A stretch of DNA of 64,000 bases from Hyphomicrobiaceae bacterium (GTDB lineage: Bacteria; Pseudomonadota; Alphaproteobacteria; Rhizobiales; Hyphomicrobiaceae), in contig JAJFHG010000072.1 of the NCBI GenBank assembly GCA_021775735.1, positions 1-64,000 of the forward strand, in the 5' to 3' direction. Shown piece by piece: positions 18,538 to 27,514 of the stretch. The translations under genes and the position numbers were made by a program. Position 1 is the stretch's first letter. Each line of letters opens with the position of its first letter. The notes under the pieces were generated by a model, which worked only from the letters and a program-made list of their open reading frames with translations, was not told where the DNA came from and did not search any database.

Positions 18538-19329
18538 TTAGCGATCCTCCTTGGCGGAGCCTATTGCCGGCATTGATGTGTCACCCGCCAACAGTTCTGC
18601 GATGTGGCGGCAGGCGATAGGTGACCCTGATCGCCTCAGTTTTCCAGCAATGTTCATCAGGCATCCCAATTCACTACCGGTGAGAATGTCAGGCGCAGCA
18701 TCGGTAAGCGCGTTACATTTTTTACTGACCATAGCATTGGAGATTTCGGGATACGTTACAGAAAACGTGCCACCAAATCCGCAACAGGCGTCAGCGTCTG
18801 CGATCTCAACCAGTTCCAGTCCATCAATGGTTTGCAACAGTTGGCGCGGGCCCTCACCCAAGCCAAGTTCACGTTTGCCAGAGCAACCATCATGGTAGGC
18901 AACACGGCCGACATATGCGTTTTCAAGTTGGGCCCTGCCAGTGAGATGAACTAAAAATGCGGTTAGTTCAAAAACGCGGTCCGCAAAGCGTGTGGCGCGC
19001 GCTTTGTCTTCGCTATCTGAAAAGAGCGTTGGTAAATGAACCTTCAACATTGCCGCGCAGGAGCCTGAGGGTGCGACCACGTAGTCAAAGTGTTCAAAGG
19101 TGTTAAAAACTGTGCTGGCCAAAGCGCGTGCAGATTTTAGGTCTCCAGAATTAAAGGCGGGTTGGCCACAACACGTTTGCGTGTCGGGTACAGATACGCG
19201 GCAGCCAGCCGCCTCCAATATTTTAATGGTCGCAAAGGCAACGCTTGGTCGCATTATGTCGACCAAACACGTGACATAGAGACCAACATGAGGTGGGTGG
19301 TGTTCAACGTGAGGCGGCGCTTTTTTCAT
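18538..19329 (-). CDS. lutA: Lactate utilization protein A (CCG-domain Fe-S protein)
   Basis: A 263-residue protein with the two cysteine-rich CCG domains typical of LutA and heterodisulfide-reductase-like subunits: CCGQPAFNSGD (about 53–63) and ACCGFGGTFSV (about 182–192). These motifs bind a [4Fe-4S] cluster and form the likely catalytic subunit of the lactate-oxidising complex. It follows the cytochrome c gene by about 50 bases and precedes lutB, consistent with one operon. The ribosome binding site before the ATG is weak. Confidence 0.92.
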   Translation of the reverse strand: MKKAPPHVEHHPPHVGLYVTCLVDIMRPSVAFATIKILEAAGCRVSVPDTQTCCGQPAFNSGDLKSARALASTVFNTFEHFDYVVAPSGSCAAMLKVHLPTLFSDSEDKARATRFADRVFELTAFLVHLTGRAQLENAYVGRVAYHDGCSGKRELGLGEGPRQLLQTIDGLELVEIADADACCGFGGTFSVTYPEISNAMVSKKCNALTDAAPDILTGSELGCLMNIAGKLRRSGSPIACRHIAELLAGDTSMPAIGSAKEDR

Positions 19330-19382
19330 GACGATGACATGCGCACCAGTAAAGAGCGAGGGCGAACCAGATGCCTGTTGCT

Positions 19383-19748
19383 TTAGCGCAGTGTCTTTAA
19401 GAATGCGATCAAATCTTTACGTTCTTTAGTATCGGTGACCGCGCCAAACGCCATTTTATTGTCTGGCAAATAGGTTTGAGGGGCTGCGAGGAACTGGTCG
19501 AGCGCTTCTTCAGTCCAGGTTTTGGCTTCAGCGTTGGCATTGGTGAAGGTTTCTGAATATTCAAAGCCTTTGACCGCACCCATCTTACGCTCATAGATGC
19601 CGTTTAAAACAGGGCCTGGACCACCTGCCTCATGGCAGGCGAGGCACATATCAAAAACCTTGCGACCGTTGTCTACATCTTGAGCGGTGGCGGAACTTGC
19701 ATTCAGCGTTCCAAGGAGTCCTATGAATAAGATGGTTTGCGCGCGCAT
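19383..19748 (-). CDS. Periplasmic class I cytochrome c
   Basis: A 121-residue protein with a signal peptide ending near TAQD (about residue 23), one heme-binding CLACH (residues 35–39) and a probable axial Met in NKMAF (Met100). It resembles mitochondrial-type cytochrome c/c2. GGAGG lies six bases before the ATG. As the first gene before lutABC it is a good candidate to be co-transcribed with lactate oxidation. A direct role as electron acceptor is inferred from position only. Confidence 0.88.
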   Translation of the reverse strand: MRAQTILFIGLLGTLNASSATAQDVDNGRKVFDMCLACHEAGGPGPVLNGIYERKMGAVKGFEYSETFTNANAEAKTWTEEALDQFLAAPQTYLPDNKMAFGAVTDTKERKDLIAFLKTLR

Positions 19749-19950
19749 GCTGGCCTCCAGATTGACGGGCCGGTTCGTCTTGTTTCAATCCGCCGTCAGG
19801 TTAGTCACACGATATTGCCCATAGGTCTGTCAAGGCCTAGGCCAAGCTTCGTCAGATCGGTAGCAATTCTCAGCCGCGTATAAAGCCAGAATATGTCAGC
19901 CAGCGCAGGCAATCCGTGTAGACCGTGGAAAAGTGCTGTCTAGATTTTGA

Positions 19951-20928
19951 CTAGGCAGCTCTGGGTTTGGGCTTGTGCGGCTTTTTTGTTGGCGCGCTAT
20001 TGTGCTTGTCCGACTTGATGACATCTTCCAGTTCTTTTTCCCAGTACGGGGTTGATTCAAAGTGTTTGGAGAGAAAGTCGATAAACACGCCAACTTTGGA
20101 CGGCACAAAATCTCGGCTTGGATAGACCGCATAGATAGCCATGTTCTTAGAACCCGTGTACTCGGGCAGAATGATTTGAAGGTCGCCGTTTTTGAGTTCG
20201 TCGCCAATCTCCCAGACTCCGCGCAGGCCGATGCCGAGGCCAGCAAGCATGGCTTCGCGAATAAGCTCTGCCGAGTTGGATTTGATGCTGCTTTTGGGTC
20301 TTAATTGATGCTGGCCATCGGGACCCTCAATCTGCCACACGTCTTGGGCGCCAGCAGATAAGCACACATGGCGCTCTAATTCTTTCAGTGTTTTGGGCTC
20401 GCCTGAATTCTTGAGATAGTCTGGGCTAGCGCAGATGACGCGCGTATCTGGCGAGAGTTTGCGCGCCACCAGGGAAGAATCTTGCAGCGTTCCAATGCGC
20501 AGCGCAAGATCAAACCCCTCCCGAATGATATCGGAGAAGCTATCGGTGAGATGAAAGTCGAGTTCAATGTCTGGATAGAGTTTGAGAAATTCGGGCAACT
20601 TAGGCATCACATGCAGTCGGCTGAATGTTGTCGGTGCCGTCACTTTGAGAATGCCACGCGGAGAGGTGTTGCGCCGTGTCACGTAGTCTTCCGCTTCCTC
20701 GACAAGGCTCAGGATGTCGACAACACGTTTGAAATAACCTTCACCGGTTTCGGTCAGCGTCAATTGGCGGGTGGTGCGCTGGAATAATCTAACGCCAAGG
20801 CGTTCTTCCAACAGGCTGACCCTTTTGGATACAACAGCCGGCGATAATCCCATCTCACGGCCAGCTTGAGACATGTTGCCAGTTCTGGAAACACGCGCAA
20901 AAATATCAAAGTCACTAATTGAAGTCAT
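19951..20928 (-). CDS. LysR family transcriptional regulator
   Basis: A 325-residue regulator. The N-terminal winged helix-turn-helix is at about 5–65 (FDIFARVSRTGNMSQAGREM, then SPAVVSKRVSLLEERLGVRLF), followed by a periplasmic-binding-like effector domain. An unusual Lys/Pro-rich tail ends the protein (KKPHKPKPRAA). GAGGAAA precedes the ATG. It is transcribed divergently from glcDEF and lies upstream of the cytochrome c–lut operon on the same strand, so control of one or both hydroxy-acid operons is plausible. The effector is unknown. Confidence 0.9.
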   Translation of the reverse strand: MTSISDFDIFARVSRTGNMSQAGREMGLSPAVVSKRVSLLEERLGVRLFQRTTRQLTLTETGEGYFKRVVDILSLVEEAEDYVTRRNTSPRGILKVTAPTTFSRLHVMPKLPEFLKLYPDIELDFHLTDSFSDIIREGFDLALRIGTLQDSSLVARKLSPDTRVICASPDYLKNSGEPKTLKELERHVCLSAGAQDVWQIEGPDGQHQLRPKSSIKSNSAELIREAMLAGLGIGLRGVWEIGDELKNGDLQIILPEYTGSKNMAIYAVYPSRDFVPSKVGVFIDFLSKHFESTPYWEKELEDVIKSDKHNSAPTKKPHKPKPRAA

Positions 20929-21002
20929 TGAATTTCCTCAATATTGCTCCGATCTCGTTGGTCGATTTGGCGGATCGGGTCGCTGTAAATTGTACTCTCC
21001 TA

Positions 21003-21023
21003 TTACATGTTGCACTGTTGTAA
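21003..21023. promoter_or_regulatory. Candidate LysR-type operator
   Basis: TTACA-N11-TGTAA, a 21-base dyad, lies between the lysR start (20928) and the glcD start (21188). A dyad of this size in a divergent lysR/target region is the usual LysR-family binding site. No footprint or matching second site supports it. Confidence 0.45.
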
Positions 21024-21187
21024 GTGTGTCGCCAATAATAAATGCATGAACTACTCCTTTTCGATTTTGTTGAAAATGACGGAAATTAGCTGATCCAGCG
21101 ACCTTGCCCCCTCCCGACCAGAGATGTCAGGTAGATGGTGAGCGGCACTGGTTAACGGGTGTCGCAGGGTTTCGCGAGGGCGGCGTT

Positions 21188-22657
21188 GTGACATCAATTG
21201 AATTGCCAGAACCGGACAAAAGCATCCTGCGCCGACGCGATGCTATCGTTGCCGACTTGGAGGCGATGTTTAGCCCAGATCAGGTCATCTCTGATGAGGT
21301 TGGTCGGCGGGCATTTGAAACAGATGCATTGACGGCCTATCGGCGTTTGCCGTTGGCTGTCGTGTTGCCTGAAACAACCAAGGAAGTCGCAGACATTTTG
21401 CGTTACTGCCACGAGAGCAACATCAAAGTTGTGGCACGTGGTGCCGGCACATCACTATGCGGTGGTGCGCTGCCAGCAGAAGATGCCATTGTCGTTGGTG
21501 TCTCGAAGATGAACCGCGTTCTGGAAATTGACTACCCAAACCGGACAGCGCGCGTTGAAACCGGCGTGACAAATCTTGCAATTTCGAATGCAGTCGCAGA
21601 AGAAGGTTTCTTCTATGCGCCCGATCCGTCCAGTCAATTGGCGTGTACGTTGGCGGGAAACTTGGCGATGAACTCAGGCGGCGCGCATTGCCTCAAGTAT
21701 GGCGTGACAACGAACAACGTGCTGGGCCTCAAAATTGTATTGATGACCGGCGAAATTTTGGACGTGGGTGGCAAAGCGCTCGATTCTGAAGGCTTTGATC
21801 TTTTGGCCCTGGCAGTTGGCTCAGAAGGCCAGTTTGGTATCATTACGGAAGCGACGGTGCGCATTATCCGAGCTGCGGAAGCTGCACGACCAATGATGAT
21901 AGGTTTTGACTCTGCAGCCAAAGCAGGTTTGTGTGTATCCCACATCATTGCTTCGGGCATTATTCCTGTCGCGATTGAGTTTATGGACAAGCCGGCGATT
22001 GAGGTTTGCGAAGCCTTTGCAAAAGCGGGTTATCCGCTTGATGCTGAAGCACTGTTGATCATTGAAGTGGAGGGTTCGGAGGACGAAATTTCCGAACGGC
22101 TTGCGCAAATTTCTGAAATTGCAGGTGAGCTAAAGCCGACGACGATGGTCGTGAGTTCGGGGCCAGAACAATCAGAACGCATTTGGCGTGGCCGTAAGTC
22201 TGCCTTTGGTGCGATTGGCCGCTTATCCGATTATTATTGTATGGATGGCACGATTCCGTTGGTTCACTTGCCGTTTGCGTTGGAGCGGATCGCTGAGATT
22301 TGCAGCAGCTATGGCCTCAAGGTCGCGAACATTTTTCATGCAGGTGATGGCAATTTACATCCGCTCATCATGTACGACGTTTCCAAGCCAGAAGAAGCAG
22401 AAAAAGCTGAACAGGCAGGTGCGGAAATTCTCAAGCTGTGTGTCGAGGTGGGGGGATGTCTGTCGGGCGAGCATGGCGTTGGCATTGAGAAACGTGATTT
22501 GATGCACGCTCAGTTTGACAAAAAAGATCTGGCCGTTCAAACGCGCATTAAATCTGTTTTTGACCCCAAGTGGTTGCTTAATCCCGCTAAGGTTTTCCCG
22601 CTTGATTGCCGCGAAGATCCGTCTGTGAAGCCTGCCTCAACTGGTGAAGCCGCCTGA
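21188..22657 (+). CDS. glcD: Glycolate oxidase FAD subunit (FAD-linked 2-hydroxy-acid dehydrogenase)
   Basis: A 489-residue protein of the VAO/GlcD family. It has an FAD-binding PCMH domain (VLPETTKEVADILRYC, then VARGAGTSLCGGALPA, and NLAMNSGGAHCLKYGVT) and a C-terminal oxidase domain with NIFHAGDGNLHPLIMYD and CLSGEHGVGIEKRDLM. It oxidises glycolate (or D-lactate) and passes electrons to GlcF. I chose the GTG at 21188, preceded by GAGGG about 8 bases upstream; a TTG at 21104 lacks a ribosome binding site. Glycolate versus lactate cannot be separated from sequence alone. Confidence 0.93.
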   Translation: MTSIELPEPDKSILRRRDAIVADLEAMFSPDQVISDEVGRRAFETDALTAYRRLPLAVVLPETTKEVADILRYCHESNIKVVARGAGTSLCGGALPAEDAIVVGVSKMNRVLEIDYPNRTARVETGVTNLAISNAVAEEGFFYAPDPSSQLACTLAGNLAMNSGGAHCLKYGVTTNNVLGLKIVLMTGEILDVGGKALDSEGFDLLALAVGSEGQFGIITEATVRIIRAAEAARPMMIGFDSAAKAGLCVSHIIASGIIPVAIEFMDKPAIEVCEAFAKAGYPLDAEALLIIEVEGSEDEISERLAQISEIAGELKPTTMVVSSGPEQSERIWRGRKSAFGAIGRLSDYYCMDGTIPLVHLPFALERIAEICSSYGLKVANIFHAGDGNLHPLIMYDVSKPEEAEKAEQAGAEILKLCVEVGGCLSGEHGVGIEKRDLMHAQFDKKDLAVQTRIKSVFDPKWLLNPAKVFPLDCREDPSVKPASTGEAA

Positions 22658-22671
22658 GGAGGGCGTTTGGT

Positions 22672-23892
22672 TTGAACGATATTCTAAGCCCGGCAACCGA
22701 TTGGGAACTGGGAAGTATGCTCGCCTCCTTGTCGGAGGAAAAAACCAGCGTTGAGATACTTGGTGCGGGCTCGAAGCGACTTATGGGCCGTCCACCAAAG
22801 GCTGATTATCGCCTAACCACCAGTGTGATGCGTGGCATCCCGCTTTATGAGGCCACTGAGTTGGTCATGTCGGCACGTGCTGGCACGCCAGTTTCGCAAG
22901 TTGAAATTGAGCTTGCTGCACGCGGGCAGATGTTGGCTTTCGAGCCAACGGATCTTGGCCCGATGTTTGGGCAGGCGGCTGGCATTCAAACCATCGGCGC
23001 TGTTTTTGCAACAAATCAATCTGGTTCGCGCCGTATTAGTGCAGGTGCTGCACGCGATCATTTGTTGGGTGTGAAAGCTGTCAACGGACGCGGGGAACTT
23101 TTCAAATCCGGTGGTCGGGTGATGAAGAATGTCACCGGGTATGATGTCGCTCGCGGTCTTTGTGGAAGCTGGGGCACGCTAGCGGTGATCACAGAAGCAA
23201 CTTTTAAAGTTTTGCCTGTGCCTGAGGACGTTGTGACGTTGGTTTTTGCGGGGTTGCCTGACGACCTTGCTGTTGAGATGATGTGCGCTGCCATGGGGAC
23301 GCCTTACGAAGTCTCTGGTGCTGCGCATTTACCCGCTTCAACAGTGTTACGCTTGGAGCACGATAGTCTTTCGCGTGCAGGTCAGGCGCTGACGGCGCTG
23401 CGTATAGAAAACTTCCCAAAGTCTGTTGCTTACCGCAAAACCAAATTGAGTGACGCGCTAAGCGCCTATGGGACACCATTTGAACTTGATCTTGAAAATT
23501 CGCTCAACTTTTGGGGTGAGTTGCGCCGTGTTTCGGTGATGCCAGCAGGTTCGACAAATATTTGGCGAATTTCAACCGCACCCATGCAAGCACCGAAGAT
23601 CGTTTATGGTATTGCCCGCCATATGGATGTGCGGGTCTATTACGATTGGTCAGGTGGTTTGATCTGGTTGGAGACACCAGAATCGGCAGATGCAGGTGCT
23701 GCAGACGTGCGTCGCGCCGTTGCTATTCATGGCGGTCACGCGACGCTCATTCGCGCCGACCGCGCTGTGAGAGACTCCGTTGAGGTATTTCAGCCCCTAT
23801 CGCCTGTTGCTGAACGTTTAACACGAGAATTGAAAGCGGCGTTTGATAGCCATGGGATCCTCAATCCGGGACGCATGTATGCAGACGTTTAG
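22672..23892 (+). CDS. glcE: Glycolate oxidase FAD-binding subunit
   Basis: A 406-residue protein with a second, shorter FAD-binding PCMH domain (AGTPVSQVEIELAARGQML, then AVFATNQSGSRRISAGAARDHLLGVKAVNG, and GGRVMKNVTGYDVARGLCGSWG). GlcE is required with GlcD and GlcF for membrane-associated glycolate oxidation. It starts at TTG with a strong GGAGG eight bases upstream, 14 bases after glcD, so the two are translated as an operon. Confidence 0.92.
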   Translation: MNDILSPATDWELGSMLASLSEEKTSVEILGAGSKRLMGRPPKADYRLTTSVMRGIPLYEATELVMSARAGTPVSQVEIELAARGQMLAFEPTDLGPMFGQAAGIQTIGAVFATNQSGSRRISAGAARDHLLGVKAVNGRGELFKSGGRVMKNVTGYDVARGLCGSWGTLAVITEATFKVLPVPEDVVTLVFAGLPDDLAVEMMCAAMGTPYEVSGAAHLPASTVLRLEHDSLSRAGQALTALRIENFPKSVAYRKTKLSDALSAYGTPFELDLENSLNFWGELRRVSVMPAGSTNIWRISTAPMQAPKIVYGIARHMDVRVYYDWSGGLIWLETPESADAGAADVRRAVAIHGGHATLIRADRAVRDSVEVFQPLSPVAERLTRELKAAFDSHGILNPGRMYADV

Positions 23893-24014
23893 ACATGCTT
23901 GGGCAATCTGCGTTTGATAAAGCACGGATAAGTTGCTCTAACAGTTCGATCTCTTGCTTCATAACAAGCCTTTAGGCTTGCAACGGCAAAATATCAGAGG
24001 GTCAGTGCCGACCA

Positions 24015-25379
24015 ATGCACACCAATTTTAGCAAAGCTCAATTGAAAGATGCCCGGATCGCGGAAGCCGACCGTATCTTGAAGAAGTGCGTGCATTGTGG
24101 ACTGTGTACGGCGGTTTGCCCAACGTACGTTTTGCTCGGTGACGAGCGCGATTCTCCGCGCGGACGCATTTATCTCATCAAGGATATGTTTGAGCGTAAA
24201 ACAGCACCAAAGGCAGAGGTTCGTCATCATGTTGACCGCTGTCTATCGTGCTTATCGTGCATGACCACGTGTCCGAGTGGTGTTGACTACATGCACCTTG
24301 TTGATATGGCGCGCGGGCATCTGGCAGAGAATGGTCGCCAGAAAATAAAAACACGTACCATCAGATGGCTGTTGGCCCGTATACTGCCGTATCCGCGTCG
24401 GTTCAGGTGGGTGATGCGATTTGTTCCGTTGGGACGCCCGCTTGCTCCCCTGTTTGCGAAGCTTGGATTGAAGGAAGTCCAAGCGATGCTGGACCTTGCG
24501 CCAGATGACATTCTGCCAAGTGCAAAATTTACAGGTCCCGGCACAGCAGCAACAACGCAAGATCGGCGGGCGCGGGTTATTTTGCCAACAGGATGTGTGC
24601 AAAAAGTTGTGCGTCCTGAAATCAATGACGCCACTATTCGTTTGTTGGCGCGGCGTGGGATTGATGTCGTGGTATCGCCAGGCGCAGGGTGTTGTGGTGC
24701 TCTTGTTCATCACATGGGTAAGGAAGACGAGGCCGTCGCGCAAGCCAAGCGCAATATTGATGCATGGATGAAGGAGATCGATAGGGGTTCTGTTGATGCC
24801 ATTATTTCAAATGCGTCTGGTTGTGGAACAATGATCAAGGACTATGGCTATCTGCTGCGCAACGACGAAGCTTACGCGGACGACGCCAAGCTCATTTCCA
24901 GCCTCTCAAAAGATGTCAGTGAGCTTTTAACTGAATTTCCACTTGGCGCACCTGTGCGTTGGTCTTCATTGCGTGTTGCCTATCATGCAGCGTGTTCCCT
25001 GCAGCATGGCCAACGCATCATCGAGGAACCGAAATCGCATTTGATGCAAGCGGGCTATAGTGTGGTCGATGTGCCGGAAGGTCATATCTGTTGTGGGTCG
25101 GCAGGCGTTTATAATATTCTGCAGTCGGAGTTGGCGAGCGATCTCAAAGCACGCAAGCTTGGCAATATTCGCAGTGTGCGCCCAGACCTTGTTGCAGCAG
25201 GCAACATTGGCTGTATCACACAGCTTGAAAGTGGCAGTGATATCCCGGTTGCGCACACCGTTGAGTTGCTGGATTGGGCCTATGGTGGACCGGTTCCGCG
25301 CGGGCTTGAACATCTCAGTCAATTTGTGACGGATGTGCCAAAACCCAAGCTGACAGCCAATGATTTCATTGATGCCTAA
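24015..25379 (+). CDS. glcF: Glycolate oxidase iron-sulfur subunit
   Basis: A 454-residue protein. The N-terminal part has two ferredoxin-type [4Fe-4S] motifs, CVHCGLCTAVCP (C25, C28, C31, C35) and CLSCLSCMTTCP (C76, C79, C82, C86). Two CCG domains follow: GAGCCGALVHHMG near residue 230 and HICCGSAGVYN near 358. GlcF takes electrons from the flavin subunits towards the quinone pool. It follows glcE after about 120 bases. Its ribosome binding site is weak, so it may depend on read-through from glcE. Confidence 0.93.
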   Translation: MHTNFSKAQLKDARIAEADRILKKCVHCGLCTAVCPTYVLLGDERDSPRGRIYLIKDMFERKTAPKAEVRHHVDRCLSCLSCMTTCPSGVDYMHLVDMARGHLAENGRQKIKTRTIRWLLARILPYPRRFRWVMRFVPLGRPLAPLFAKLGLKEVQAMLDLAPDDILPSAKFTGPGTAATTQDRRARVILPTGCVQKVVRPEINDATIRLLARRGIDVVVSPGAGCCGALVHHMGKEDEAVAQAKRNIDAWMKEIDRGSVDAIISNASGCGTMIKDYGYLLRNDEAYADDAKLISSLSKDVSELLTEFPLGAPVRWSSLRVAYHAACSLQHGQRIIEEPKSHLMQAGYSVVDVPEGHICCGSAGVYNILQSELASDLKARKLGNIRSVRPDLVAAGNIGCITQLESGSDIPVAHTVELLDWAYGGPVPRGLEHLSQFVTDVPKPKLTANDFIDA

Positions 25380-25470
25380 CACGACGCAATGCGAACCCGC
25401 AGTTTCATCCATAAATGCGCGCCGATCCGCTCGCGCGCAGTCGGTCCCTTTGAATTCCAATTGAGAACTC

Positions 25471-26331
25471 ATGCCACCATCTAAGCAACACTCAGACGAG
25501 CGGGCCTGTGAACCTTTTAAGACGCTCATAGATCCCGATCAACGTGCACTGAGAGGTCCTTTCGATATTATCGGTGACGTGCATGGGTGTTATCGCGAGC
25601 TTCAAGAGTTGCTTGATAAGCTTGGTTATCAGGTGCCAGATGATCCGAACCAAGCGACGCCGAGCACCGTTCGCGCACCAGATGGTCGTCGCGCCATTTT
25701 TGTTGGTGACCTCGTTGACCGTGGCGCTGACTCCATGGCTTCGCTTAAGATCGTGATGGCTTTCGTCGAGGCCGGAGAGGCCCTTTGCGTGCTTGGCAAT
25801 CACGATGATAAGTTTCGCCGCTGGTTGCAAGGTCGCGATGTATCTGTAAAGCACGGCCTTGAGGGTACGATTGAAGATTTCAAACGGGAGCCGGCGTATA
25901 TGCGCGACAAGCTGCTCGCGTTTTTATCATGGCTGCCCATTTACTTGTGGTTGGATGATGGCAAGTTGGTGGTCGTTCATGCTGGTATTCTGGATGAGAT
26001 GCTCGGGCGCACCAATAGTCGAGTGCGCCGCTTCTGCCTTTATGGAGATACAGAAGGTGAGCGCGATGCGTTGGGTTTGCCGATCCGCTACCATTGGGCG
26101 GCGGACTACCGAGGCGAAGCAACTGTGGTGTACGGACATACCCCGCTGCCTGAAGCAGATTGGGTTAACAATACGCTGTGCATTGACACTGGGTGTTGTT
26201 TCGGCGGCGCGTTAACAGCTCTACGGTGGCCGGAAAGAGAGATCGTCTCCGTTGAGGCGATGAAAGTGTATTCCGCGCGCTTGCGCGCACTCGGCCATCC
26301 GAAGGTCCGGCGCACTCAGCCACGGCGTTAA
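25471..26331 (+). CDS. PPP-family metallophosphatase (PrpE/ApaH-like)
   Basis: A 286-residue serine/threonine-phosphatase-type metallophosphoesterase. The dinuclear metal motifs are complete: GDVHG (35–39), GDLVDRG (79–85), GNHD (109–112), VVHAG (near 170) and YGHTP (near 220). Bacterial relatives include PrpE, which hydrolyses diadenosine tetraphosphate, and protein phosphatases. The substrate cannot be decided here. Its neighbours downstream are a cupin/JmjC-like protein and a GNAT protein on the same strand. Confidence 0.85.
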   Translation: MPPSKQHSDERACEPFKTLIDPDQRALRGPFDIIGDVHGCYRELQELLDKLGYQVPDDPNQATPSTVRAPDGRRAIFVGDLVDRGADSMASLKIVMAFVEAGEALCVLGNHDDKFRRWLQGRDVSVKHGLEGTIEDFKREPAYMRDKLLAFLSWLPIYLWLDDGKLVVVHAGILDEMLGRTNSRVRRFCLYGDTEGERDALGLPIRYHWAADYRGEATVVYGHTPLPEADWVNNTLCIDTGCCFGGALTALRWPEREIVSVEAMKVYSARLRALGHPKVRRTQPRR

Positions 26332-26525
26332 GCATCTAGGCCCTGTTGTTTTGTTATGTTCTATAGTTAAGCGTCAAAAAAATAGCGTTCAGTGTTGAAT
26401 TTGCTAGATTTTTCTCATGAGTGCGGCATGATTTCTGCCTTGAAAACGTTGAAAACAATTATACTCAACCAATTGGATACTGTTGGGGGTCTGCTGTCAT
26501 TGGCGGACTCACTTGAAAGCGCAAC

Positions 26526-27464
26526 ATGTCAGACACAATTTTCGGTCCGTGGTCAGATGACGATCGCAATGACTGGGGTCACAAACCACAGGCGTTGCAG
26601 CATCGCTTGCATAAGGACCCATTGTTTTCGCTCGATGCATTGGGTGCATTGATCGATGATTATCCGCGTCAGCACTATGCGTTGGTTGAAGTTGGGGCGG
26701 CAGGATCGGACCGACGCTTATGGCGTGAAGGCGAGATTGGCAGTCTTACCGGTGTGCAGGTTATTGAAGCAATAAAGCAGGGTCGCATGTGGCTCAATCT
26801 GCGCAATGTTGGCAAATTGGTCAAAGACTACCGTGAGCTCCTGGCGCAGATTTTTGATGAGATTGGTGCTGAAATTCCCGGGTATGATACCTACGATCAA
26901 ACCTCCGGTATTTTGATTTCCTCACCGAAGGCGCAAGTCTATTACCATATCGATTTGCCGGGCCAATCGTTGTGGCAATTGCATGGCCGCAAGCGGGTTT
27001 ATGTCTATCCAATCGATCCCCCGTTCCTCTCAGAAAAACAGTTGGAGCAGATTGCGCTCTATGAGGTGGAAGTCGATATCCCGTATGAAAAATGGTACGA
27101 TGAGCATGCGGATGTATTCGATGTCGAACCGGGTCAGATGTTGCACTGGCCGCTAAATGCACCGCACAGGGTCGAAAATTTCGACAGCCTCAATGTCTCA
27201 ATGACAATGGAATATTGGAGCGATGCCATTCGTCGTTCCAATATGATCAACGTCGCCAACGGATTGCTGCGTGACAAGGTTGGCTACAGACCGCGCCAGC
27301 GCAGTTTAACCGGGCCCGCATTCTACGCCAAAGCTGCGTTGCAAGCCGGAGTCCGTCGCAGTGGCCTTCTAAAAAAAGAACGCAAGGCGCGCCGACCCGT
27401 TTCTTTTCGTTTAGATGGGGCACGTTTAGGTCAACTCATCGATATTCCTGAAGCCGCCGAGTAG
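26526..27464 (+). CDS. Cupin/JmjC-like (cupin-8) protein, probable Fe(II)-dependent oxygenase
   Basis: A 312-residue protein with a JmjC/cupin-8 type core. The facial triad residues are visible as HID (H141, D143) in the strand before GQSLWQLHGRKRVYVYP, with a distal His in NAPHRVEN (H214). This is the arrangement of 2-oxoglutarate-dependent hydroxylases. The basic C-terminal 70 residues are outside the core. The family often modifies proteins or small peptides, but the substrate is unknown. A GNAT gene follows 50 bases later on the same strand, suggesting a joint task. Confidence 0.75.
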   Translation: MSDTIFGPWSDDDRNDWGHKPQALQHRLHKDPLFSLDALGALIDDYPRQHYALVEVGAAGSDRRLWREGEIGSLTGVQVIEAIKQGRMWLNLRNVGKLVKDYRELLAQIFDEIGAEIPGYDTYDQTSGILISSPKAQVYYHIDLPGQSLWQLHGRKRVYVYPIDPPFLSEKQLEQIALYEVEVDIPYEKWYDEHADVFDVEPGQMLHWPLNAPHRVENFDSLNVSMTMEYWSDAIRRSNMINVANGLLRDKVGYRPRQRSLTGPAFYAKAALQAGVRRSGLLKKERKARRPVSFRLDGARLGQLIDIPEAAE

Positions 27465-27514
27465 GCCATTGTATGGCGCGATGAACGGCTTGCGGGCTCA
27501 AACACGGCGGATTA

